From positions 124,001-188,000 of the forward strand of contig JADJGJ010000004.1 in assembly GCA_016708105.1 (NCBI GenBank): a stretch of DNA of 64,000 nucleotides. Reading direction: 5' to 3'. Below, piece after piece: positions 28,043-36,600 of this stretch. Within the stretch, counting starts at the first letter, position 1; each line of letters begins with the position of its first letter. The translations under genes were made by a program, and so were the position numbers. The notes under the pieces are model-generated. The model was not told where the DNA came from, searched no databases, and saw nothing but the letters and a program-made list of their open reading frames with translations. Source of the stretch: Crocinitomicaceae bacterium (GTDB lineage: Bacteria > Bacteroidota > Bacteroidia > Flavobacteriales_D > Crocinitomicaceae).

Positions 28043-28708
28043 TTACCTGAAATAAATTGCAATTTCATCATGGGTTTTTCGTTTTAAATCTGGCACTTTG
28101 CACTGATTTGCAGGGTATCCCACGGGTAAAAGCAGAAAAGGTTTTTCATTTTCAGGCCTTTTCAGGGCTTTAACCAAAAAATTCATAGGACTTGGCGTGT
28201 GGGTAAGCGTAACAAGCCCGGCTTGGTGAATGGCTGCAATTAAGAATCCGCAGGCAATACCCACAGATTCTGACACATAATAGTTGTTAGTTTTTGTACC
28301 GGATTCATCAAAATCGTATGATTTTTTCATTACCACAATAATCCATGGGGCAATGTCAATAAACTCTTTCACATCATTAGTGCCCAAAGGCGCAAGATCT
28401 TTCAACCAACGTTCGCTCATGCGGCTTTCATAATTTTCTTTCTCCTCTTCTTCAGCCAACATTCTTATTTGGTGTTTCAGGTCTTTATTTCGGATGACAC
28501 AAAACACCCATGGTTGTTTATGAGCACCAGACGGAGCCGTACCGGCAGTATTGATTATGTGTCTGATAATTTCTTCAGGCACATCTTTGTCAGAAAAAAA
28601 TCGCACTGAACGGCGCTTGTTCATCAAGGCATAAAATTCTTTTGATCTGATCAAAGACTCGTCTGTTGAAAATGACAGTGGTTCATAAGTAATAAAAGGG
28701 TGTTCCAT
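28043..28708 (-). CDS. Iodotyrosine-deiodinase-like flavoprotein (nitroreductase superfamily)
   Basis: From the ATG at 28708 the protein has 221 residues; a frame extension to 28783 adds 25 residues with no conserved look. It is an FMN-binding nitroreductase-fold protein (RRSVRFFSDKDVP; GTAPSGAHKQPW). It aligns by eye with vertebrate iodotyrosine deiodinase over its whole core, including the substrate-lid residues E89, Y93 and K114 (E-x3-Y-x20-K) and the C-terminal segment LLLPVGYPANQCKVPDLKRK. Known enzymes of that clade remove iodide or bromide from halotyrosines. Substrate use here is inferred. It may follow its own promoter; the next gene is acpP, 65 bp away. Confidence 0.88.
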   Translation of the reverse strand: MEHPFITYEPLSFSTDESLIRSKEFYALMNKRRSVRFFSDKDVPEEIIRHIINTAGTAPSGAHKQPWVFCVIRNKDLKHQIRMLAEEEEKENYESRMSERWLKDLAPLGTNDVKEFIDIAPWIIVVMKKSYDFDESGTKTNNYYVSESVGIACGFLIAAIHQAGLVTLTHTPSPMNFLVKALKRPENEKPFLLLPVGYPANQCKVPDLKRKTHDEIAIYFR

Positions 28709-28813
28709 CTTGTTGTTTTTAATTCTCGTACTAAGGAGGCATTTCTCATGTTCAGCACAAATTGAGCTAACCGGCAATGTCATCTGTAATAAATGGGTTC
28801 ACTGCGCCCAAAG

Positions 28814-28970
28814 GTAATGGCATAAGCTTGATTAAAAGTACTGAACTTAATGCTAACCCACTCAGCTGAACAAAAACTTTTTTATTATCCCGATAGCCAT
28901 AGGGCGGTGTTTAAAATTTTTTTGTGCGGCGCTGCTGCTATGAAATACTGAAATTGGAGAAGCTATGAGC
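28814..28970 (-). repeat. Cassette-associated intergenic repeat, copy A
   Basis: On the plus strand the core begins TTGATTAAAAGTACTGAACT (28828) and continues through CTAACCCAC, with AATTGGAGAAGC at the far end (28952-28963). Copies B and C share the core. On the minus strand it lies directly after the stop of the 75-residue gene. Confidence 0.55.
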
Positions 28971-29002
28971 CATTACTCTTTATCCCCTATGTTACCAGAC
29001 GT

Positions 29003-29230
29003 TTATTCTTCCAATATGTGAAAGGTCTTTTCGGTTCCGAACATACGTTTAATTTCAGCAGCACTCACTACAATTCGTCCTTCTGCGTCATGCAATTGCA
29101 CATGGCAAATAACGCTTCCTGCTTTATGCTTTCCCAAGTCCGAAGTTACATTTGCCAATATCATATGCTTATCATGATCGTATATGAGCATATAATCATA
29201 ATAGTCTTCTTCCTCGCTTGCACGAGACAT
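29003..29230 (-). CDS. Small hypothetical protein
   Basis: 75 residues, soluble, acidic at both ends (MSRASEEEDYYDYMLIYDHD ... FGTEKTFHILEE). No family recognised. The amino-acid usage (Val, Glu, Lys, Asp spread evenly, with the motif HVQLHDAEGRIVVSAAEIKR) looks like a folded protein, while the overlapping plus-strand frame does not. It sits alone between repeat copies A and B, in the same orientation as the two lipoprotein genes further right, like a one-gene cassette. Confidence 0.5.
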   Translation of the reverse strand: MSRASEEEDYYDYMLIYDHDKHMILANVTSDLGKHKAGSVICHVQLHDAEGRIVVSAAEIKRMFGTEKTFHILEE

Positions 29231-29320
29231 GCCAACTCCATAAAGTCGGAATTTTGCGCCCTTGTAAAATTCTAGGTCGTCTTTAAGTCTGCAACAGGAA
29301 TCAACTTTTTCATTATTAAT

Positions 29321-29512
29321 GGCTGGTAACGCTTGGCTAAATGTAGTTGCGACTGGCGTTTGATTAAAGGTACTAAATTGATGTTAACCCACAAGCCGAG
29401 CAAACAATTTTTTAAATTTTTCTTTTAAGAAATTTTGCTCGGCGTAATGGAACAGAACCACTTCAATTGGAGAACCGTAGCCGCGCATTTTGGTTTTAGC
29501 TGTTATGCACTG
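29321..29512 (-). repeat. Cassette-associated intergenic repeat, copy B
   Basis: Core TTGATTAAAGGTACTAAATT (29360) followed by GTTAACCCAC and, at the far end, CAATTGGAGAACCG. It contains a perfect hairpin GCCGAGCAAA (29395-29404) / TTTGCTCGGC (29434-29443). It lies directly after the stop of the 184-residue lipoprotein gene on the minus strand. Confidence 0.6.
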
Positions 29513-30067
29513 TTAGTTAGTCATGATCGGATTCTTCACCAATGGGTTTGAACAAGTAATTTTACCATCCAAATCAATGTTAAATATCACAGTATCGCAG
29601 CAGATCGTGGTGTCCGTTTGACACATTACTGAAACTCTTTCACCAGACTGAGTTTTAATTTCAACCCAATATGGTTCAAGCATTATTTTTTGTGAATCAA
29701 TTAACGTAACGGAACGATCTTTATGAACTTCACAGTATGGATTTCCGATCGCATATACACCTGTAGTAAAACGTGAAGAATCGATTGTTTTTCCAAAAAA
29801 GTCTTTGGTATACAAGTATGGTGAGCTTTTTTCATTTGACCTCTTGTTGTAATATATTTCCATGAATACGGATTTGTCCTGGGTCATTGTTCTGAAGAAA
29901 ATGAACGAGGTATCATTATTCGGTAAATTTGCCCTTAATTCGTGAACGAATAATCCCTGAAAAGCGTTGTCAACTTCTATTTTGTTCAATTCAAAATATG
30001 CGGACTCGTCCGATTTACAACCGGTCAAAAATACAAGTATTAATAAATTGAGAAAATACTTTTTCAT
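29513..30067 (-). CDS. Hypothetical lipoprotein
   Basis: From the ATG at 30067 the protein has 184 residues and opens MKKYFLNLLILVFLTGCKSD, a lipoprotein signal with lipobox LTGC; an upstream ATG at 30094 would bury this signal. The mature part is beta-rich, with six Cys residues, some paired (CQTDTTICCDTVIF). No family recognised. It lies between repeat copy B and a REP-like palindrome. Confidence 0.65.
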   Translation of the reverse strand: MKKYFLNLLILVFLTGCKSDESAYFELNKIEVDNAFQGLFVHELRANLPNNDTSFIFFRTMTQDKSVFMEIYYNKRSNEKSSPYLYTKDFFGKTIDSSRFTTGVYAIGNPYCEVHKDRSVTLIDSQKIMLEPYWVEIKTQSGERVSVMCQTDTTICCDTVIFNIDLDGKITCSNPLVKNPIMTN

Positions 30068-30552
30068 TTCTAATAGTGTACAACGGCAGTCCATCCAAAA
30101 ACATCTTTTGAGATAACCACCAACCTAAAATTAATCAATTAAATGGGTTTTAAGCGATGCTTTTTGGCGATTTTATAAAAAAGATTTGGCGTTTGACAAA
30201 AAAAATTGTGCTGAAAATCTACTTAAAATCATTTCAAGTTAATACACAAGAATATTGATGGTACGCATGAGGGTTGCAAATGAAAATCCTTGACGTAGGC
30301 GCAGGTCGCGACGTGCGCCTACACGACGATCAAAACTTGCAACCCGTTTGGCTCAACCTTACATATGTCAAGTCAAAATATTTTTCGATTTATAATTTTA
30401 GGTTGTGAAAAATTCCAGCGCAAATGCCAACACCATTTTCCAACAATTAACAATATAAAAATATATAAATTGACATATCGTATCCAAGGTGAGGGCTGGG
30501 ATCAGGGATTGATGGTTTACATAGCATGTGGTGTTACCTGTAGTTAAAGTAC
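30068..30552. other. Intergenic stretch with nested palindrome
   Basis: 485 bases with the REP-like structure at 30271-30345. A 60-codon frame at 30365-30547 shows no protein-like features. Otherwise AT-rich with nothing recognised. Confidence 0.5.
30271..30345. repeat. Nested REP-like palindrome
   Basis: The outer arms GGGTTGCAA (30271-30279) and TTGCAACCC (30337-30345) and the inner arms GTAGGCGCA (30295-30303) and TGCGCCTAC (30314-30322) are each perfect. The inner loop contains GGTCGCGAC. The inner arm resembles the palindrome at 23715-23736 and the CCTGCGC/GCGCAGG pair at 58431-58465. Confidence 0.6.
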
Positions 30553-31359
30553 TCAATTGTCTATTGATTCTTTCCACTCCACGATTAATTGTGCTTCTGA
30601 AACTTTTAAATTTTCCAATAATTCGGATGCGTCTTCTATTGAAATCATTTTGAATACAACATTTCTTCCATAATTTTCGTCGATATATTCGACAAGAGAT
30701 CCACTCAAATTATAGTTGTATGGGTTGTTCTTAAGGTCGATTAAGCTTTCTGGAGAATCAGCCTCAAGAAGTAAGTTTTTTATTGTCGTATCAGGTACAT
30801 TTCCAAGTTGACCTGAAACATATACTGCGAGGCCTTCGGTGAACCACTGCATATTTTCATTTCGTTGAATATTTTGACAGTGTTGTTGATGGAAAACATG
30901 AACTAGCTCGTGGGTCACAATTTGATAAATTGCATTGGTGTCATTTGCACCAGGTTCGCATGATTGAGAAGACCAAACTCTAGGTGAGAGCAAATCAATT
31001 CTTAGGCGTTCACCTATCGCCACAAGCCAACACTCCGATCTAAAATTGGGAATATTATAATTTAACGCTAAGACTTTATCCAAACTATCCCTTTCGCTGT
31101 AAATAAATACATCAAACTTTTCGAGGAATTTTTTTGAGAAAAATGATTCGATTTTACTTATGCTACGCACAATCCATAATTCCATAACATTCGAATAGGG
31201 GCTTTCAATTGAGGCATAATGAAGGTCAAAAATGCTATCAAAGGGTGCGGTTCCTTCGCTTAATTCTTCGTTCGTTAAAGATTCGGAATTATTACAACAG
31301 AAAAAAAATCCAGCGATTATAGCAAGTAATACTCTGACGTACAGCTTTTTGAACTTCAT
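30553..31359 (-). CDS. Putative zinc-metallopeptidase lipoprotein (gluzincin type)
   Basis: 268 residues with a lipoprotein-like N-terminus (VLLAIIAGFFFCCNNSESL). The core has a HExxH motif in VTHELVHVFHQQH and, about 22 residues later, the third-ligand glutamate in WFTEGLAVYVSG, the pattern of the peptidase MA (gluzincin) clan. The start ATG at 31359 gives a basic N-terminus before the membrane segment. It is predicted to sit in the outer membrane or periplasm. The substrate is unknown. It lies between the palindrome region and the MITE-like element plus repeat copy C, so it looks like an accessory gene. Confidence 0.75.
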   Translation of the reverse strand: MKFKKLYVRVLLAIIAGFFFCCNNSESLTNEELSEGTAPFDSIFDLHYASIESPYSNVMELWIVRSISKIESFFSKKFLEKFDVFIYSERDSLDKVLALNYNIPNFRSECWLVAIGERLRIDLLSPRVWSSQSCEPGANDTNAIYQIVTHELVHVFHQQHCQNIQRNENMQWFTEGLAVYVSGQLGNVPDTTIKNLLLEADSPESLIDLKNNPYNYNLSGSLVEYIDENYGRNVVFKMISIEDASELLENLKVSEAQLIVEWKESIDN

Positions 31360-31392
31360 TGTTAAGGTGTACTTTTATTAATTACAGGTAAA

Positions 31393-31505
31393 GTCAGTCT
31401 GTCTAAAAACTAAATGCCGCCTCCCGAGAATCGAATATATGAAAATTCTCGTGGACCACTATCCGAATATTTAATTCTCGTGAGTGGGTTTTTAGACAGT
31501 TTGAC
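31393..31505. mobile_element. MITE-like 113-bp inverted-repeat element
   Basis: GTCAGTCTGTCTAAAAAC (31393-31410) and GTTTTTAGACAGTTTGAC (31488-31505) are terminal inverted repeats matching at 16 of 18 bases. Internally GAGAAT and ATTCTC occur as further arms. There is no coding capacity, and I see no clear target-site duplication. Confidence 0.5.
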
Positions 31506-31507
31506 GG

Positions 31508-31625
31508 ACAACGCATAAAAGTAGTAGCGCAACCTTGATTAAAAGTACAGAACTTAAAAGTACCCACCAAGCGGAACAAAATTTCTTTAATGAATTTTCA
31601 TCCGACTTCTACAATATTTAGTGTG
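31508..31625 (-). repeat. Cassette-associated intergenic repeat, copy C
   Basis: Core TTGATTAAAAGTACAGAACT (31535) followed by GTACCCACC and an imperfect hairpin around AAAATT/AATTTT. It abuts the MITE-like element and lies upstream, on the minus strand, of the zinc-peptidase gene. Confidence 0.55.
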
Positions 31626-31742
31626 TTTTTGGGAATGATCATATCAGTGAGGCCGGTTACTAGATTTACCTAATTTTACACATTTATCCTCCAAAATCTG
31701 TCTAGCAATTAAAAAACAAAACCTCTTTCCTTAAAACAGCAT

Positions 31743-31750
31743 TATATTTG
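31743..31750 (+). promoter_or_regulatory. Candidate -7 box for galE
   Basis: TATATTTG fits TAnnTTTG. No good -33 element is seen at the usual spacing, and the start codon is 97 bases away. Confidence 0.3.
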
Positions 31751-31847
31751 TGTAATTGCATCATCCGGTGTTGGGCTAGGCAGACAGCAAGGTGGTGCAA
31801 GAAAGAAAAATTGGATGCAGGACTAATTTCTGTCTGAAAAAAAGGTG

Positions 31848-32867
31848 ATGAAGAAAAAAATTGCAGTTACCGGTGGTGCCGGATATATAGGATCTCATAC
31901 CGTTGTTGAACTTGTTGAAGCAGGGTTTGAGCCCTTGATCATTGATGACTTCCGGAATTCTGAAGCTTGGATTATTGAGCGCCTTTGTGAACTTACCGGT
32001 GTGAATTTGATTGGTTATGCCATTGATTGTACAGATGAAAAAGAATTGATTAGTGTTTTTAGAAAACATCCTGACATTAGCGGAGTCATTCATTTTGCCG
32101 CATATAAAGCAGTTGGAGAATCAGTAGAATTTCCGATTAAATATTATCAAAACAATATTGGATCACTTTGTGCCGTGCTACAGGCTATGCAAACTTGCGG
32201 AATTCATGATTTAGTTTTTTCATCATCATGCACCGTGTATGGCCATCCTCATAAACCAGAGGTAAAAGAAGAGACAGCCATTCAGTCAGCCGCATCACCC
32301 TACGGCGACACAAAAATTATTTCAGAACGGATTATTCAACACGCTGTAAAAGCCAATAAAAATTTACGCGCCGGGCTGCTTAGATATTTTAATCCTATTG
32401 GCGCACACCCTAGCGCTAAAATTGGTGAACTGCCTTTAGGAGTGCCAAATAATTTGGTGCCTTATATTTCCCAAACGGCAGCAGGAATCAGAGAACAACT
32501 TGTTGTGAACGGCAATGATTACAGCACAAAAGACGGCACCAATATCAGAGATTATATTCATGTGGTTGATTTGGCAAAAGCACACGTGAAAACAATTCAG
32601 TGGCTTTCAGAACAAGCGGGCAGCACGTGTGAGGCTTTTAATTTGGGAACAGGTCAGGGAACTTCTGTCTTAGAAATTATCCATACTTTTGAAAAAGTAA
32701 ATCATCTTAATTTGAATTACCGCATTGGCCCAAGACGCACCGGAGATGTTGAACAAATTTTCGCAAATCCTGAAAAAGCATATCGCATGTTGAAATGGAA
32801 ATGTGAATTCACCGTTGCTGATGCTCTTTTGCATGCGTGGGAATGGCAAAAAACATTGAAAAAGTGA
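31848..32867 (+). CDS. galE: UDP-glucose 4-epimerase
   Basis: GalE interconverts UDP-glucose and UDP-galactose for sugar metabolism and surface polysaccharides. The 339 residues begin with the NAD-binding motif VTGGAGYIGSHT, and carry SSSCTVYGHP (catalytic Ser/Thr region), the YGDTK form of the YxxxK motif, RYFNPIGAHPSAKIGE and GTNIRDYIHVVDLAKAH. I prefer the ATG at 31848 to the GTG just before it. The next gene overlaps its 3' end. Confidence 0.96.
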   Translation: MKKKIAVTGGAGYIGSHTVVELVEAGFEPLIIDDFRNSEAWIIERLCELTGVNLIGYAIDCTDEKELISVFRKHPDISGVIHFAAYKAVGESVEFPIKYYQNNIGSLCAVLQAMQTCGIHDLVFSSSCTVYGHPHKPEVKEETAIQSAASPYGDTKIISERIIQHAVKANKNLRAGLLRYFNPIGAHPSAKIGELPLGVPNNLVPYISQTAAGIREQLVVNGNDYSTKDGTNIRDYIHVVDLAKAHVKTIQWLSEQAGSTCEAFNLGTGQGTSVLEIIHTFEKVNHLNLNYRIGPRRTGDVEQIFANPEKAYRMLKWKCEFTVADALLHAWEWQKTLKK

Positions 32868-33601
32868 AGCAAGTTTTTCTCATATCCGGATTATTTTGTT
32901 CCCTGAGTCTCTTCTCGCAGGAAAATCCTTATGACCATGCCTTTGTAAAACGTCGTCCGGGCATTATGAGACTTTACACCGGCTTGTCAGCGCCGGATGA
33001 AACCACCCCTGATAAATTTGATAGATTTAATACAGATATTTTCTTCAATAGCTGGCTGGGTGAGCAGGGCGGTACATCAACTTATTTTTATTCTGTTGGC
33101 CACAACATGAATTTAATGTTTGATATTCCTTTTCAAAAAAAATCAGTTTTTGGAATTGGGGTTGGATTTGGCTATTCCCATTTTTCTATTCGGCATAACG
33201 GCGAATTTCAATTCATGACAAATAGTTTGGATGAAGATTATAGTTTATTGCAAATTTATACCGGACCCAAACGTTGGAGCAACAGAACCTCATTCACTTT
33301 TGTTGAAGTACCTTTTGAATTCAGAATTCGCGCAGCACGTGAACGCGGTAAGTTCAAGTTTTATCCAGGATTTAAAGTTGGTTTTATGGTAGTTGATTAT
33401 CATAAGTGGCGGATTGGAAGTGATGAGTATAAAGAATTTAATTTTCCTGACTTGAACAGATTACATTACGGACCCACTTTGCGCATTGGGTTTGATAATT
33501 ACATGCTATTCGGTTATTATGATTTAACCTCTCTTTTCACTCACGACAGCAGTAATAAATTGCAACTTTTTTCATTAGGCATCAGCATTGGTTGGTTTTA
33601 G
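32837..33601 (+). CDS. Putative outer-membrane beta-barrel protein
   Basis: 254 residues if the first ATG is used. ATG codons at 32837 and 32843 lie inside galE; a GTG at 32864 would overlap the galE stop by four bases and give a cleaner signal peptide (KQVFLISGLFCSLSLFSQ). The mature part has alternating strands typical of outer-membrane barrels (VFGIGVGFGYSHFSIRHNGE; TFVEVPFEFRIRAARERGKF) and ends in an aromatic residue (ISIGWF). No function assigned. Overlap with galE indicates translational coupling. Confidence 0.72.
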   Translation: MGMAKNIEKVKQVFLISGLFCSLSLFSQENPYDHAFVKRRPGIMRLYTGLSAPDETTPDKFDRFNTDIFFNSWLGEQGGTSTYFYSVGHNMNLMFDIPFQKKSVFGIGVGFGYSHFSIRHNGEFQFMTNSLDEDYSLLQIYTGPKRWSNRTSFTFVEVPFEFRIRAARERGKFKFYPGFKVGFMVVDYHKWRIGSDEYKEFNFPDLNRLHYGPTLRIGFDNYMLFGYYDLTSLFTHDSSNKLQLFSLGISIGWF

Positions 33602-33657
33602 TTTTTTCGATTTGCATTTTAGAACGTGCAGTGATTTTTTATCTTCAATTTAATTTG

Positions 33658-36600
33658 TCAGAAAAACGCTCTCAACTCCATGCCGCCTGCATGAATTGCG
33701 CTATTTGATTCAGATTTACGGCCATTATACGTAAAATTCAATTGAAGATTTTGTGCAACTTTTCGTTGATAAGAAATTGTCCAGGTATAATTATTTCCGG
33801 TTTTTAATCCTTCAAGCATTTCAAACGCCAGTGATGTATTTATGGTTGCTGTGTAATCAATTACGATATAATTAAACTGTGCTGAAAAACTTCCTTTCTG
33901 AACTTGGTTGAGCCTGAATTCTATTCCCGCGTTTCTGATAATGGCTTTCTCTTGCAAAACAGAGTTGTTTAGTTTTTCCGTGTATTTACCTGAAATGCTA
34001 ACTCTAAATGCGGTGCCCGGCTGATATGAAAATGCAGGTTCTATTTCAAAATAATCAATGCCGTAATCTCTGCCCGTGGTATAATCGCTAACGCTTTTTT
34101 TATACCCCATTATTCCGTTTAGGCGCACATTATAAACTTTGCTTATGTTCCATCTTAAGCGCGCATCATGAAAGGTATTCAGTCTTGAATCAAACCCGTT
34201 GGATAATAAAATTTTTGAAGCATTCTCTTGATACGAATACGTGATACCAAAAACACTACTTGTTTTGTTGAAATAAAATGAATTTCTAAACGAGCTTGAC
34301 ATAGAAACCAAACTGGTGTCAGCTATTGCATACACAAATGGATTCAGCGCTTCAAGATTATCTTCATAACTTGTTTTGCGATTTATTTTATAGATAGTTT
34401 GATTGCTGAAGCGCGATAAAAATTTCAGCACGCCTTTTTTGGAATTCCATATTCGTTCAGGACTTAAAATCAAACTGGTTGAAAACTGATTTGAATATGT
34501 TCTGACATAGGTGTTTGTTGGAACAAAAACTCGTATGTAATTTCCCTGATCACTAAAAATCGCTATTTCAAATTCACCCAAATCTTTAACTCCATCGTTG
34601 TTGTAATCAATCCAGGTGTAGGTTCCCTGTCCTGGATTTACTTCAAGATAAATAAACTCACGACGTAGTTCAAGTCCTGATCCGGCTTCATAAAATGTTG
34701 TTGCCAGCACGGCGCCTTTCCATAATTTCAATTGGTGTTCCATTCTACCTAACAAAGTGTTTTCCGGTTGGCCTGAAAATAATGTGGTGTCCAATACATC
34801 TAAAAAACGATAGTTGACATTTACTCTTAATGATGATATTTCATTTTTGCCAATAGAAGATTCCAGCCCAATATTCTGGGCCCTTGTTGCCTGAGTTAAA
34901 TTTGTTGAATCACTAAACCAATCATACCGTTCACGGTAATAAATGGCGGCGCTATTTTTCATAGAGTCGGCCGTTGAAACATATACTTTCCAATCATAAA
35001 AACGATAAGATGTGTTTGCCAGAAAATCTGTGCCATCTTCCACTCGCTCATTCCATTCATGTATGTCTTCAAAACCAAATTTTATGAATCGGGTATTTTG
35101 AGCAAGGTGAATATCATGCCTGATAAAACTTGTTTTCTCAATACCGGCAGAGCTCAACCACGACCCATTTGCAATGAAACTGAATCCTCCTTTTCTCAAA
35201 CCTGCATTTAGTTTGTTGCGGTATGCAGCATAATCATTTCCCCAGATAAAATTTTCAAATTCATAGCCAATTGTTCCTCTGGATTTTCCTACAAACTGAA
35301 ATCCTGCTGATGACAAATATTGATTCCCTGTATAGGGCAAATATCTTACATTCCAATCACGATCAAACTCTACATCACGAAACCATTGCACGGGTTGAAA
35401 ATTTCGGTCAGTTAATTCAAAGCCTGCCTGTGTATTTAGTTTCCATTTTTCACCCAAACTATGCGCTGATTTCCATTTCCATTTTGCTGCGTAACCCTGA
35501 TCATCTTCCCCGTGTAAATCAGAAAATGTGTTTTTATCATAATCAGACATTGCCAACTCAAAGGATGTGTTTATGTTTTTGGTGATGGAAAAATTTGCAC
35601 CTGCTGAATACATTCGCTTGTGTTGTGGCGCAAACAATAATTGAATGGGTGCGTAATCTCCTTGCGATACGCCTGCAATTGGCTGCACCCATTTGTACAC
35701 TTTGCCTCCTGCGGTGTAACGGTCAAATACATAATCACCATTGGCTGTGCCCACATACATAAATGTAGCTTGATAAAAAGCTGAATCAGGATTCACGCTG
35801 AACACTAAAACCGAATCATAAGACATGGAATCAATCATGCTGTACAGAATTCTGCTTTCAAAAAAGCCCACACTATCAATGCTATTTGAATATGCAAGGG
35901 AGAGACTATCTCCGGCCTCAGCAAGTATTGCTCTTTTTTCTGAGCTCAGATTTTGTTGAATAGTTTGATTGCGGGCATCTTGCTCAGTGTATAAATTAAA
36001 CCACCCCTGAACTTTTTCGGTTTTAAATTCTCCGCTGTAAGCAACCAATGAACGCGCGTAATTCAAATCAGAATATTGAAATTCTACTACAATGCGTTTA
36101 TCTTTTGTGATGAGCTGATTGGCGGTAAATGTAATTTCAGCCGTGTTATAATCTATGATATAATCAAACTCTTGCCCGCGGGTGAGTAATTTTCCATCAA
36201 CATATACTTTCTCAGTGCCGGCTAAAATAATGATGTACGTTTCATTCTCGGCACCCTTCAATCTATACGGGCCTTGATTTCCTTCAATCCCTTGAATGAT
36301 ATTGCGTGAAAATTTTCCTTTTGAAAACGCACCGCTTATTTTATGACTCGCCGTGCCATCACTCAGTCCAACCGAAACAGGATGATACGCCTCAAGTGAA
36401 ATACCTTGCGTGCGCTTGGTATAATTGAGAAAATATCCGGTTGGTTTATACAACCAAAAATCACCCCCAATAACAGCAAACTTATCATTGTACACTTTCA
36501 TATATACTTGATCAAATTCTTGCAATTTTTGCGTGTTACCTTCTGGTTGAAAAGGCACATTGTCATCAGAGATTGAGCCCTTCATGTAAAGGTCAGGTCC

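Larger units (their letters stand above)
31360..31847. other. Repeat-rich intergenic region before galE
   Basis: 488 bases holding the MITE-like element (31393-31505), repeat copy C (31508-31625) and a candidate galE promoter. No gene was supported. Confidence 0.6.

Noticed and set aside
29018..29275. 85-codon plus-strand frame opposite the 75-residue gene
   Set aside because: Rich in Ile/His/Cys runs typical of antisense shadows; the minus-strand frame is more protein-like.
28814..31625. True integron cassette array
   Set aside because: No integrase or attI, and the repeats lack clean attC core sites at both ends; kept only as cassette-like.
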